A stretch of 64,000 nucleotides of DNA, taken from positions 1,240,001 to 1,304,000 of the forward strand of contig NZ_JIAI01000001.1 of the NCBI RefSeq assembly GCF_000620785.1. Direction: 5' to 3'. The stretch's first letter is position 1. Every line of letters starts with the position of its first letter. Below, in pieces: positions 46,282 to 54,019 of the stretch. The position numbers and the translations under genes are program-made. The DNA is from Actinospineispora acaciae DSM 45401. GTDB lineage: Bacteria > Actinomycetota > Actinomycetes > Mycobacteriales > Pseudonocardiaceae. The notes under the pieces are model-generated. The model was not told where the DNA came from, ran no database searches, and saw only the letters and a program-made list of their open reading frames with translations.

Positions 46282-47021
46282 GTCCCGGCCCCCGCGCGCG
46301 CCAGGGTCGGCAGTTTGAACCGACCGCGCGGCGGTGGCTCGCCGCCGGACCGGCGCCGCTCCAGCGCGCTGACCACGAGCGAGACCGGGAACGCGACCAC
46401 GAAGTACATCGCGGCGGCCACCGTCAGGATCTCCAGGGACCGGTAGGACTGCACGGCCTGCGTGTTGGCGGCCATCATCAGGTCGGCGACGCCGATCGTC
46501 GAGACCAGCGCGGTGTCCTTGAACGAGTTGATGTTCAACGACAGGATCACCGGCAGCTGTTGGCGCAGCGTCTGCGGTACGATGATCATGCGTATCTGGT
46601 CGACCCGGCTGATCCGCAGCATCCGGGCCGCCTCGATCTGCTCCACCGGAACGGCCTGGAACCCGCTGCGGTAGGCCTCGGCCATCTGCGCGGTCAGGTT
46701 GCAGCTCAGCGCGATGATCGCGGCGGTGAACCCGGGGATGGTGATGCCGGCCAGGCTGGGCAGCGCGTAGAAGATCCAGAACAGCTGGATCAACAGCGGC
46801 GTGCAGCGGAAGATCTCGATGTAGCCCTGCGCGACCCAGCGCACCAGCTCGAAGTCGGACATCCGGGCGATCGCCACCGGGACGGCCGCCACCATGCTGA
46901 TCGCGACGGTGATCACGGTGAGCAGGAACGTGGTGCGCAGGCCCTCGAGGATGAACGGCAGCGCGTCGGCCGCGACCGACCAGTCCGGGCGGTAGTCCCC
47001 GGCGGCGAGCAGCAGCGTCAT
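46278..47021 (-). CDS. Amino-acid ABC transporter permease (HisM/GlnP type)
   Basis: This 247-aa permease has about five TMs and the EAA motif MAEAYRSGFQAVPVEQIEAARMLRISRVDQIRMIIVPQTLRQ, typical of polar amino-acid permeases. It overlaps the ATPase and the binding-protein genes by 4 bp each. A single permease implies a homodimeric channel. Confidence 0.93.
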   Translation of the reverse strand: MTLLLAAGDYRPDWSVAADALPFILEGLRTTFLLTVITVAISMVAAVPVAIARMSDFELVRWVAQGYIEIFRCTPLLIQLFWIFYALPSLAGITIPGFTAAIIALSCNLTAQMAEAYRSGFQAVPVEQIEAARMLRISRVDQIRMIIVPQTLRQQLPVILSLNINSFKDTALVSTIGVADLMMAANTQAVQSYRSLEILTVAAAMYFVVAFPVSLVVSALERRRSGGEPPPRGRFKLPTLARAGAGT

Positions 47022-47863
47022 TTCGCCAGGCCTCCCAGCTTGTGCTCGCCGACGTACCCGACCTCTTCGAAGGCGCGGTCACGCTGGCCGCTGTCCTGGG
47101 CCATCAGGATCGCCGCGTTGATGGTGTCCAGCGAGCGGCGGTCGACCCCGGCGGGCAGCCCGAAGCCCACGTTGGCCAGCCAGACCGGCGGGTCGGCCCG
47201 CACGATCGCCAGCGCGTTGTCGGCCCTGGCCTGGCCCTCGGCGGTGCCCAGGTCGGTGAACTCGGCGATGGCCCTCTTGTCCTTGACAGCCTGGATGGCG
47301 TTGGGCCAGGTGTCCACGCTCAGGGTGGTGGCGCCGGCCGCCTTGACCGCGGCCTCGTGCGCGGAGCCCTGCGAGGCGGCGATGAGCTGCTTGGCGCCCA
47401 GGATCTGCTCGCTGGTCGCGAACTCGGAGTCCCTGCGGACCACGAACACGCCAGGGTCCTTGTAGAACGGGTCGGCGAACTGGATCGACAGCGAGCGCTC
47501 CAGGGTCACGTCCAGGCCGGCCGCGATGTCGTAGCGGTTCGCCTGCAGGCCGGCCACGATGGTCCCCCAGGTCGCGCTGACCGGGGTCAGCTTGACCTTG
47601 AGCTGGCCGGCGAGCTGTTGCAGCGGCAACAGCATCGGCCCGCTCCACGAGCCGTCCGCGTTCTGGGTGACCATCGGCGGGAAGGCCGCGACCCCGACCC
47701 GCAGCTCGCCCCGCTGCTTGACCTGGGCGATCCAGTCCCCGCTCGGCGACTCGGACCCGCCACCGCCACCGCCGCCTCGGGCCCCCGCTCCGAGATATCC
47801 GCAGACCAGGCTGATGACGATCATCGCCAGGATCAGCAGCGACGTCTTCTTCGACGACTTCAT
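47018..47863 (-). CDS. Amino-acid ABC transporter substrate-binding protein
   Basis: This 281-aa periplasmic-type (family 3, SBP_bac_3) binding protein has an N-terminal hydrophobic segment (SLLILAMIVISLVCGYLGAG) and a Gly-rich linker. The domain reads GELRVGVAAFPPMVTQNADGSWSGPML, GLQANRYDIAAGLDVTLERSLSIQFADPFYKD and FGLPAGVDRRSLDTINAAI. No proper lipobox is present, so it may stay anchored by its N-terminal helix. The RBS GGGAG precedes the ATG. It opens the five-gene unit; the palindromic operator is 48-66 bp upstream. Confidence 0.92.
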   Translation of the reverse strand: MKSSKKTSLLILAMIVISLVCGYLGAGARGGGGGGGSESPSGDWIAQVKQRGELRVGVAAFPPMVTQNADGSWSGPMLLPLQQLAGQLKVKLTPVSATWGTIVAGLQANRYDIAAGLDVTLERSLSIQFADPFYKDPGVFVVRRDSEFATSEQILGAKQLIAASQGSAHEAAVKAAGATTLSVDTWPNAIQAVKDKRAIAEFTDLGTAEGQARADNALAIVRADPPVWLANVGFGLPAGVDRRSLDTINAAILMAQDSGQRDRAFEEVGYVGEHKLGGLAK

Positions 47864-47910
47864 GATTCTCCCTTGGCCTTGTGCCGAGAGCCCTCCGGGG
47901 ACGGGACGTA

Positions 47911-47929
47911 AGTGCAAACTGTTGACAGC
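47911..47929. promoter_or_regulatory. Operator copy before ABC transporter operon
   Basis: AGTGCAAACTGTTGACAGC, read on the plus strand, has the same spacing and core as the palindromes at 37287 and 53959. It lies 48-66 bp before the substrate-binding-protein start (47863, minus strand) and 128 bp before the divergent DeoR gene. Confidence 0.65.
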
Positions 47930-47951
47930 GGATCGTGTCCGGTGGCCGGGC

Positions 47952-47985
47952 GGCTGTCAACGCAAGCGGCCACAGCTTGACAGCC
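47952..47985. promoter_or_regulatory. Inverted repeat GGCTGTCAA-N16-TTGACAGCC
   Basis: Perfect 9-bp arms (47952-47960, 47977-47985) lie in the divergent ABC/DeoR intergenic region. The arms repeat the TTGACAG half-site also seen next to the GntR-type operators. It could bind the DeoR protein or a second GntR dimer; it could also be a -35 element. Confidence 0.5.
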
Positions 47986-48056
47986 AAGTCCTCGATAGTC
48001 CACAGTTCCAGGCAAATTCAGGCAGAAAACGTCGAAAACCCACGGAGGCCGGCCGC

Positions 48057-48833
48057 GTGTTACCCGCCGAACGGCACAGCCGGATCCTGGACCTGCTGCG
48101 CTCGATGCGCACCGTCAGCACCGACGACCTGGTGCAACGGCTGGACGTGTCACCGGAGACGATCAGGCGCGACCTGGCCGAGCTGGAGCGGCGGGGCGAG
48201 CTGCGGCGGGTGCACGGCGGGGCGGTCGAGGCGAAGGCGGCGACCGGCGAGGAGGCCTCGTTCGGCGAGCGCCTGGTCACCCGGACCGAGGCCAAGGTCG
48301 TCATCGGGCGGCTCGCGGCCGGGCTGGTCTCCCCCGGCCAGACGGTGATCATCGACGTGGGCACCACCGCGCTGGAGGTCGCGAGGGCGCTGCCCGCCGA
48401 CTTCCACGGAACCGTGGCGACGTGCTCGCTGCTGGCGGCCACCGAGCTGGTCGGCCGGCCGGGTCTCACGGTTCTGGTCTCCGGTGGCCGGTTGAGGGGC
48501 GGTGACCTGGCGCTGTCCAACGCGCACGCCGTCGGGTTCTTCGCCGACCTGCACGCGGACGTGGCGTTCCTGGGCTCGGGCGGGCTGGACGCCGCGCACG
48601 GGCTGACCGACTACCACCTCGACGAGGTGGCCACCCGGCGGACCATCCTGGCGAACTCGCAGCGCGCGTTCGTGCTGGCCGATGCGGCCAAGCACGGCCG
48701 GGTGGCGCCGCACCGGGTGTGCGGGCTGGACGCGCTGGCCGGCCTGATCACCGACGGACCGCCGGACGATGAGCTTGCGCGTGCGCTGGAGCGGGCTGGG
48801 GCGGCCGTGCACGCCGGGTCGGTGGGCTCGTGA
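48057..48833 (+). CDS. DeoR/GlpR-family transcriptional regulator
   Basis: This 258-aa regulator has the DeoR HTH at the N-terminus (RHSRILDLLRSMRTVSTDDLVQRLDVSPETIRRDLAELE) and a sensor domain with VIIDVGTTALEVARAL and FLGSGGLDAAHGLTDYHLDEV. These proteins repress sugar or polyol operons and sense phosphorylated intermediates. The GTG start is followed at once by a TTA leucine codon, rare in such DNA and a possible bldA-type control point. It overlaps the FGGY kinase gene by 4 bp. Confidence 0.92.
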   Translation: MLPAERHSRILDLLRSMRTVSTDDLVQRLDVSPETIRRDLAELERRGELRRVHGGAVEAKAATGEEASFGERLVTRTEAKVVIGRLAAGLVSPGQTVIIDVGTTALEVARALPADFHGTVATCSLLAATELVGRPGLTVLVSGGRLRGGDLALSNAHAVGFFADLHADVAFLGSGGLDAAHGLTDYHLDEVATRRTILANSQRAFVLADAAKHGRVAPHRVCGLDALAGLITDGPPDDELARALERAGAAVHAGSVGS

Positions 48834-50254
48834 GCATCCTCGCGATCGACCAGGGCACGTCGGCGACCAAGGCCGTGGTGGTCGACGACGCCGGCGCGGC
48901 GCTCGCGGTGGCCGAGGAGCCGGTGCGGCCGAGGTACCTGCCGGGCGGCGGCGTCGAGCACGATCCTGGCGCGCTGTGGGACTCGGTGCTCACCGCCGGG
49001 CGGCGGGCGCTGGCGCGGGCCGGTGGCCAGGTGCGCGCGGTGGCGCTGGCCAACCAGGGCGAGACCGTCCTGGCCTGGGATCCGGCCACCGGCGAGCCGC
49101 TGTCGCCCGCGATCGTCTGGCAGGACCGGCGCTCCGAGGCGGTGTGCGCCGAGCTGTCCGCGCACGCGGAGCGGATCGCCCAGCGCACCGGCCTGGTGCT
49201 GGACCCCTACTTCTCCGCGCCGAAGATGGCCTGGCTGCGGCGCACGCTGACCGGCCGGGGCGTGGTCACCACCACCGACACCTGGCTGGTGCACAAGCTG
49301 ACCGGCGAGTTCGTCACCGATGCGGCGACCGCGAGCCGCTCGCTGCTCACCGGGCTGGACACGGCGGACTGGGACGGCGAGCTGCTGGAGCTGTTCGGGC
49401 TCGCGGACGAGCGGCTGCCGCGGATCGTCGGCTGCGACGAGGTGGTCGGCGAGACCGGCGCGTTCGGTGACCTGGTTCCGGTGGCCGGGCTCGTCGTGGA
49501 CCAGCAGGCCGCGCTGCTGGCGGAGGGCTGCACGACGGCCGGCGACGCCAAGTGCACCCTGGGGACGGGTGCGTTTCTGCTGGTCAACGTGGGTGAGCGG
49601 ACGGTTCCCTCGGCGACGGGGCTGACCACCTCGGTGGCCTGGCGGGCGCGCGGGAGCACGCCGCGGTGTGTGGACGGGCAGGTGTACACGGCGGCCTCGG
49701 CGCTGGACTGGGTGCGCCAGCTCGGCCTCCTCGACCGGCTGACCGACCTGGACGAGCTGGGCGTCGACGACACCGACGGCGTGCTCTGCGTGCCCGCCCT
49801 GGCCGGCCTCGCCGCGCCGTGGTGGCGGTCCGACGCCAGGGCGGCGTTCGTCGGGATGGGCCTGAGCACCCGCGCCGAACACCTGGTTCTGGCCGTGGTC
49901 GAAGGCATCGCCGCCCAGATCGCCGAGCTGGTCGACCTGGTCGCGCGCGACCTCGGCACGCCGCCGGACCGGCTGCGGGTGGACGGCGGGCTGACCCGCT
50001 CGGCCGCCGTCTCCCAGGCCATCGCCGACCTGCTGCGGATACCCGTGGAGGTGTACCCCTCGCCGCACGCCACCGCGCTCGGTGCGGCCGCGCTGGCCAG
50101 GCTGGCCGTCGAACCCGGGCTGGCCCTCGCCGACGCCGTGCCCGGGTGGAGCCCATCGCGGGTGCTCGAACCCCGGTGGCCGGAGCGGCGCACGCGGGAG
50201 TTCCGGGAGCGCTGGCTGGCCACCGCCGAGGCGACGCTGCCGGTGCGCCGATGA
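48830..50254 (+). CDS. FGGY-family carbohydrate kinase, glycerol-kinase-like
   Basis: This 474-aa kinase begins SILAIDQGTSATKAVVVDDAG, with the FGGY phosphate-1 motif. It continues with VALANQGETVLAWDPATGEPLSPAIVWQDRR (glycerol-kinase-like substrate loop), TDTWLVHKLTGEF, KCTLGTGAFLLVN (adenosine site) and DRLRVDGGLTRS. Glycerol kinase has the same arrangement but usually about 500 aa, so another polyol such as erythritol is possible. It lies between DeoR and a GlpA-like dehydrogenase with 4-bp overlaps, which points to phosphorylation then oxidation of a polyol. Confidence 0.92.
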   Translation: MSILAIDQGTSATKAVVVDDAGAALAVAEEPVRPRYLPGGGVEHDPGALWDSVLTAGRRALARAGGQVRAVALANQGETVLAWDPATGEPLSPAIVWQDRRSEAVCAELSAHAERIAQRTGLVLDPYFSAPKMAWLRRTLTGRGVVTTTDTWLVHKLTGEFVTDAATASRSLLTGLDTADWDGELLELFGLADERLPRIVGCDEVVGETGAFGDLVPVAGLVVDQQAALLAEGCTTAGDAKCTLGTGAFLLVNVGERTVPSATGLTTSVAWRARGSTPRCVDGQVYTAASALDWVRQLGLLDRLTDLDELGVDDTDGVLCVPALAGLAAPWWRSDARAAFVGMGLSTRAEHLVLAVVEGIAAQIAELVDLVARDLGTPPDRLRVDGGLTRSAAVSQAIADLLRIPVEVYPSPHATALGAAALARLAVEPGLALADAVPGWSPSRVLEPRWPERRTREFRERWLATAEATLPVRR

Positions 50255-51630
50255 GCGCTGCCACGACCTACGACGTGGCGGTGGTCGGCGCCGGCGTGGT
50301 GGGCGCCGCGATCGCCCGCGAGCTGTCCGGCCACGACCTGACGGTCGCGCTCGTCGAGGCCCGCGAGGACGTCGGCGACGGCACCAGCAAGGCGAACACC
50401 GCGATCCTGCACACCGGGTTCGACGCCACCCCGGGCACGCTGGAGTCCCGGCTGGTGCGCGACGGGTTCCACCTGCTCAGCCGCTACGCCGAGCGCACCG
50501 GCATCCCCGTCGAGCGCACCGGCGCGCTGCTGGTGGCCTGGACCACCGAGGAGCTGGCCGCCCTGCCCGAGCTGCGCGCCAAGGCGATCCGCAACGGCTA
50601 CCGCGAGTGCGTGATCGTGGACACCGCCGAGGTGTACCGCCAGGTGCCCGCGCTCGGCCCGGGCGCGCTCGGCGGGCTGACGGTGCCCGACGAGTCCATC
50701 ACCTGCACCTGGACCGCCACCCTGGCGCTGGCCACCGACGCGGTCCGCCGGGGCGCCGCGCTGCTGACGCGCCACTCGGTGGGTTCGGCTCGGGTCGGCG
50801 AGCACGCCACCGTGCTGGCCACCACCGGCGGCGAGGTGCGGGCCCGGTGGGTGGTCAACGCCGCCGGGCTGGCCGGCGCCGAGCTGGACCGGATGTTCGG
50901 CTACGGCAGGTTCACCGTCACCCCCCGCAGGGGCGAGCTGCTGGTGTTCGACAAGCTGGCCCGCCCGCTGGCCCCGCGCATCGTGCTGCCGGTGCCCAGC
51001 TCCCGGGGCAAGGGCGTGCTGATCAGCCCGACGATCTACGGCAACGTGATGCTCGGCCCCACCTCCGAGGACCTCACCGGCGGCCCGGACACCGCGACCT
51101 CGGAGCGCGGCGTCGAGTTCCTGCTCGGAAAGGGACGCGCCCTGATGCCCACCCTGCTCGACGAGGAGGTGACCGCGAGCTACGCCGGGGTGCGGGCCGC
51201 GATCGACCGCCCCGACTACCTCGTCGAGGCGGACCCCGCCCGGCGGTACGTGCTGGTCGGCGGGATCCGCTCCACCGGGCTGACCGCGTCGATGGCCATC
51301 GGCGAGCACGTGCGCGACCTGCTCGCCGGGGCGGGCCTGCCGCTGCGCCCGCGCCGGGGGCTCCCGCCGCCACCGGCCATGCCCAACCTGGGCGAGGCGT
51401 CCACCCGGCCCTACCAGGATGCCGACCGCATCGACGCCGACCCGGCGTACGGCCGGCTGGTGTGTTTCTGCGAGCGGGTCACCGAGGGCGAGATCCGCGA
51501 CGCCTACGCCGCCACCATCCCGCCGGCCACGCTGGGCGGGCTGCGGCGGCGGACCCGGGCCATGAACGGGCGCTGCCAGGGCTTCTACTGCGCCGCCCGG
51601 GTGGCCGAGCTTGCGGGCGGGCACCGGTGA
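50251..51630 (+). CDS. GlpA-like FAD-dependent dehydrogenase with BFD [2Fe-2S] domain
   Basis: This 459-aa flavoprotein has an N-terminal DAO/GlpD-type FAD site (YDVAVVGAGVVGAAIARELS), the substrate-loop NTAILHTGFDATPGTLESRL, and the C-terminal GGIRSTGLTASMAIGEHV. The last 60 residues are a BFD-like iron-sulfur domain with four Cys in CFCERVTEGEI and NGRCQGFYC. The same architecture occurs in anaerobic GlpA and in D-hydroxyproline dehydrogenase subunits. With the adjacent kinase, oxidation of a polyol phosphate is favoured. The ATGA overlap with the kinase gene shows coupling. Confidence 0.92.
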   Translation: MSAATTYDVAVVGAGVVGAAIARELSGHDLTVALVEAREDVGDGTSKANTAILHTGFDATPGTLESRLVRDGFHLLSRYAERTGIPVERTGALLVAWTTEELAALPELRAKAIRNGYRECVIVDTAEVYRQVPALGPGALGGLTVPDESITCTWTATLALATDAVRRGAALLTRHSVGSARVGEHATVLATTGGEVRARWVVNAAGLAGAELDRMFGYGRFTVTPRRGELLVFDKLARPLAPRIVLPVPSSRGKGVLISPTIYGNVMLGPTSEDLTGGPDTATSERGVEFLLGKGRALMPTLLDEEVTASYAGVRAAIDRPDYLVEADPARRYVLVGGIRSTGLTASMAIGEHVRDLLAGAGLPLRPRRGLPPPPAMPNLGEASTRPYQDADRIDADPAYGRLVCFCERVTEGEIRDAYAATIPPATLGGLRRRTRAMNGRCQGFYCAARVAELAGGHR

Positions 51631-52871
51631 CCGGACCCGCCGTGGTGATCGTCGGTGCCGGGCCGGCCGGACTCACCGCCGCCGCCCGGCTGGCCGGTCG
51701 GGTGGGCGGCGAGGTCCTGGTCCTGGACCGGGAACGCCATGCGGGCGGCATCCCCCGGCACAGCGACCACCCTGGCTACGGCATCCGCGACCTGCGGACG
51801 TTCCTGAGCGGGCCGGCGTACGCGCGGCGGCTGGTGCGCGCGGCCGTCCGGGCCGGGGCGACGATACGGACCGAGACCAGCGTGACCGGCTGGGCGGGCG
51901 AGCGGACCCTCGAGGTGACCGGCCCTGACGGGCGCGCGCTGCTCACACCGGAGGCGATCGTGCTGGCCACCGGCGCCCGCGAGCGGCCCCGCGCGGCGCG
52001 GCTGGTACCCGGTGACCGGCCGAGCGGCGTGCTCACCACCGGCCAGCTGCAGAACCTGGTGCACCTGCACCACGGCCGGGTGGGCGAGCGCGCGGTGGTG
52101 GTCGGCGCCGAGCTGGTCAGCTGGTCGGCGGTGCTGACGCTGCGGGCGGCCGGGTGCCGGACGGTGCTCATGGTCAGCCGCCACCGCCGGCCCAAGGCCT
52201 ACGCGGCGTTCACCCTGCTCGGACGGGTCGGCCTGCGCACGCCGGTGGCGGCGCGGAGCCGGGTCGCGCGGATCATCGGCGGCTCCTCGGTGGAGGCGGT
52301 CGAGCTGGAGGACCTGGCAACCGGGGCGCGCCGGCGGGTCGGGTGCGACATCGTGGTGTTCACCGGCGACTGGATCCCGGACCACGAGCTGGTGCGCCTC
52401 GGCGGGCTCGAACTGGACGGGGCCACCCTCGGCCCCCGGGTGGACACCGCGCTGCGCACCAGCCGGCCGGGGGTCTTCGCGGCCGGGAACCTGGTGCACG
52501 CCGTGGACACCGCCGACGTGGCGGCCCTCGACGGCCGGCACGTCGCCGACCAGGTGCTGCGCTACCTCCACCGTCCCGGCGAGCTCGCCGCACCGGCCAT
52601 CGGGATCCGGGCGGAGCGGCCGCTGCGTTGGGTGGCCCCCAGCCTGCTGCGCGCGAACGACCCGGCGCCGCCGAGGCACCGGCTGCTGTTGTGGACCGAC
52701 GAGCACGTGCGCCTGCCGCGCGTCGAGCTGCACCAGGGCGGCCGCCGGATCGCGCACCGCGTGCTGCCCTGGCCGGCCTCCCCCGGCCGAGTCTTCCGCG
52801 TCCCCAGCGACCTGCTCAGCTCCGCCGACCCGCTCGGTGGGGACATCACCATCTCGCTGCGGCGGAGCTAG
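51627..52871 (+). CDS. NAD(P)/FAD-dependent disulfide-reductase-like subunit
   Basis: This 414-aa protein has FAD site PAVVIVGAGPAGLTAAARLAGRVGG, second-half nucleotide site RAVVVGAELVSWSAVLTLRAAG (an atypical GxE form) and C-terminal PGVFAAGNLVHAVDTADVAALDG. It matches the partner subunit that accompanies GlpA-like/BFD dehydrogenases, passing electrons without a redox-active Cys pair. The final 90 residues are an added strand-rich tail. GTG overlaps the previous stop. Its stop is one base inside the left end of a MITE-like element. Confidence 0.9.
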   Translation: MTGPAVVIVGAGPAGLTAAARLAGRVGGEVLVLDRERHAGGIPRHSDHPGYGIRDLRTFLSGPAYARRLVRAAVRAGATIRTETSVTGWAGERTLEVTGPDGRALLTPEAIVLATGARERPRAARLVPGDRPSGVLTTGQLQNLVHLHHGRVGERAVVVGAELVSWSAVLTLRAAGCRTVLMVSRHRRPKAYAAFTLLGRVGLRTPVAARSRVARIIGGSSVEAVELEDLATGARRRVGCDIVVFTGDWIPDHELVRLGGLELDGATLGPRVDTALRTSRPGVFAAGNLVHAVDTADVAALDGRHVADQVLRYLHRPGELAAPAIGIRAERPLRWVAPSLLRANDPAPPRHRLLLWTDEHVRLPRVELHQGGRRIAHRVLPWPASPGRVFRVPSDLLSSADPLGGDITISLRRS

Positions 52872-53034
52872 GCCGTGTTGAGAAAGCCCCTGATCGCGGT
52901 CTTCGCGCCCAGGCGGCCCCTGGCGGCGTTGTCGGCAAGCCCGGGTACAACCCCGGTACCCGGGCTCACCTCCGCCTTGCCAGGAACCACCTGGATCACG
53001 AAGCCCATCGACCTGGACTTCCTCAACACGGCCT
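52870..53034. mobile_element. 165-bp MITE-like element with 17-bp terminal inverted repeats
   Basis: The left end AGGCCGTGTTGAGAAAG (52870-52886) and right end CTTCCTCAACACGGCCT (53018-53034) match at 16 of 17 positions as inverted repeats. The element is non-coding apart from spurious frames and contains a perfect 11-bp-stem hairpin. A target duplication is not obvious. The left end includes the stop codon of the upstream gene. It is probably a non-autonomous relative of an IS; no transposase is nearby. Confidence 0.7.
52938..52966. terminator. Perfect 11-bp-stem hairpin, possible bidirectional terminator
   Basis: AGCCCGGGTAC (52938-52948), a 7-nt loop and GTACCCGGGCT (52956-52966) form a perfect stem between the convergent polyol-dehydrogenase and DapA-like genes. 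It lies inside the MITE-like element, which may therefore act as their shared terminator. Confidence 0.6.
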
Positions 53035-53048
53035 GGCAGGTGGGCCGC

Positions 53049-53936
53049 TCAGCCGCGCAGGCCGGCCCGCTCCAGCAGCTCGGTCAGCACCTTGATCTTG
53101 TGCTCGGGCAGCCGGCGGTAGGGCTCGCGGGGCGGCCCCAGCGGCACGCCGACCAGCTCGGCGGCGGCCTTGGCGCTGGCCGCGTAGCCCTCCTTGCCCA
53201 GGAAGTCCAGCACGTTCCACAGCCGCCGGAACAGCTCGTGCGCCTCGGCCTGCCGCCCCTCCCTGGCCAGCTCCCACAGCCGCACGCACTCCTTCGGCGC
53301 GAAGTTGACGGCGCCCAGGATCGTGCCGTCCGACCCCGCCGCGAACGCCGGCAGCACCAGCGTGTCCCAGCCGACGAACACGGACAGCCGGTCGCCCAGG
53401 TTGAAGATCAGGTCGAACGCCTGCTCCAGGGAACCGGAGGTGTCCTTGACGTAGCGCACGGCGTCGGTGCGGGCGAGAAGATCGTTATAGAACGTTCTAT
53501 CCAGGTTCATGCCGGTCACCGCCGGCAGGTTGTACGCGACCACCGGCACGCCCGCCGCCCGGCCGACCGCCTCGAAGTAGTCCATCACCTCGTCACGGGT
53601 CGGCGGCTCGTAGAACGGCTGCACGGCCAGCACCGCCGAGGCGCCGTGCTCGCCCGCGTGCCGGGACAGCTCCACCGCGTCCGCCGTCCTGGTCGCCCCG
53701 GTCTGCGGCACCACCGGCACCCGGCCGTTGGTGTGCTCCAGCACCACCTCGTGCAGCCGCTTGCGTTCGTCCAGGGTCAGCGCCGCGAACTCGCCGGTGC
53801 TGCCGCCTGGCACGAGGCCGTGCACGCCGTTGTCGATCAGGAAGTCGACGTGGTCACGCAGCCGGGCCAGGTCGAGCTCGCCGTTCTCGGTGAACGGGGT
53901 CGACAACGCGCCTATCACACCGCCGAGCTGAGCCAT
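53049..53936 (-). CDS. DapA-superfamily aldolase/dehydratase in GntR regulon
   Basis: This 295-aa protein has the DHDPS/NAL fold signatures GGSTGEFAALTLDER, VVAYNLPAVTGMN (catalytic Tyr) and the Schiff-base Lys in RYVKDTSGSLEQ (about 165). It lacks the housekeeping dapA context. Relatives include pyrroline-4-hydroxy-2-carboxylate deaminase of hydroxyproline catabolism and KDG aldolases/dehydratases. The proline-racemase-family gene sharing the same operator type makes the hydroxyproline deaminase the leading hypothesis. Its palindromic operator lies 23-44 bp before the ATG. Confidence 0.9.
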   Translation of the reverse strand: MAQLGGVIGALSTPFTENGELDLARLRDHVDFLIDNGVHGLVPGGSTGEFAALTLDERKRLHEVVLEHTNGRVPVVPQTGATRTADAVELSRHAGEHGASAVLAVQPFYEPPTRDEVMDYFEAVGRAAGVPVVAYNLPAVTGMNLDRTFYNDLLARTDAVRYVKDTSGSLEQAFDLIFNLGDRLSVFVGWDTLVLPAFAAGSDGTILGAVNFAPKECVRLWELAREGRQAEAHELFRRLWNVLDFLGKEGYAASAKAAAELVGVPLGPPREPYRRLPEHKIKVLTELLERAGLRG

Positions 53937-53958
53937 CGTGCTCCTTCCAGAGGCCGCA

Positions 53959-53980
53959 AAGTGTAAACAGTTTACATTTT
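53959..53980. promoter_or_regulatory. Palindromic operator before DapA-like gene
   Basis: AAGTGTAAACAGTTTACATT (53959-53978) is a near-perfect palindrome and the best-conserved of the four copies. It is directly upstream of the minus-strand DapA-like gene, where GntR binding would block transcription. Confidence 0.72.
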
Positions 53981-54019
53981 GAGGACGGGTTGCAGGGGTG
54001 TCAAGGGCTGCGCCCGGGC

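Noticed and set aside
47977..47999. DeoR promoter using TTGACA at 47977
   Set aside because: No acceptable -10 element at 16-19 bp; treated only as part of an inverted repeat.
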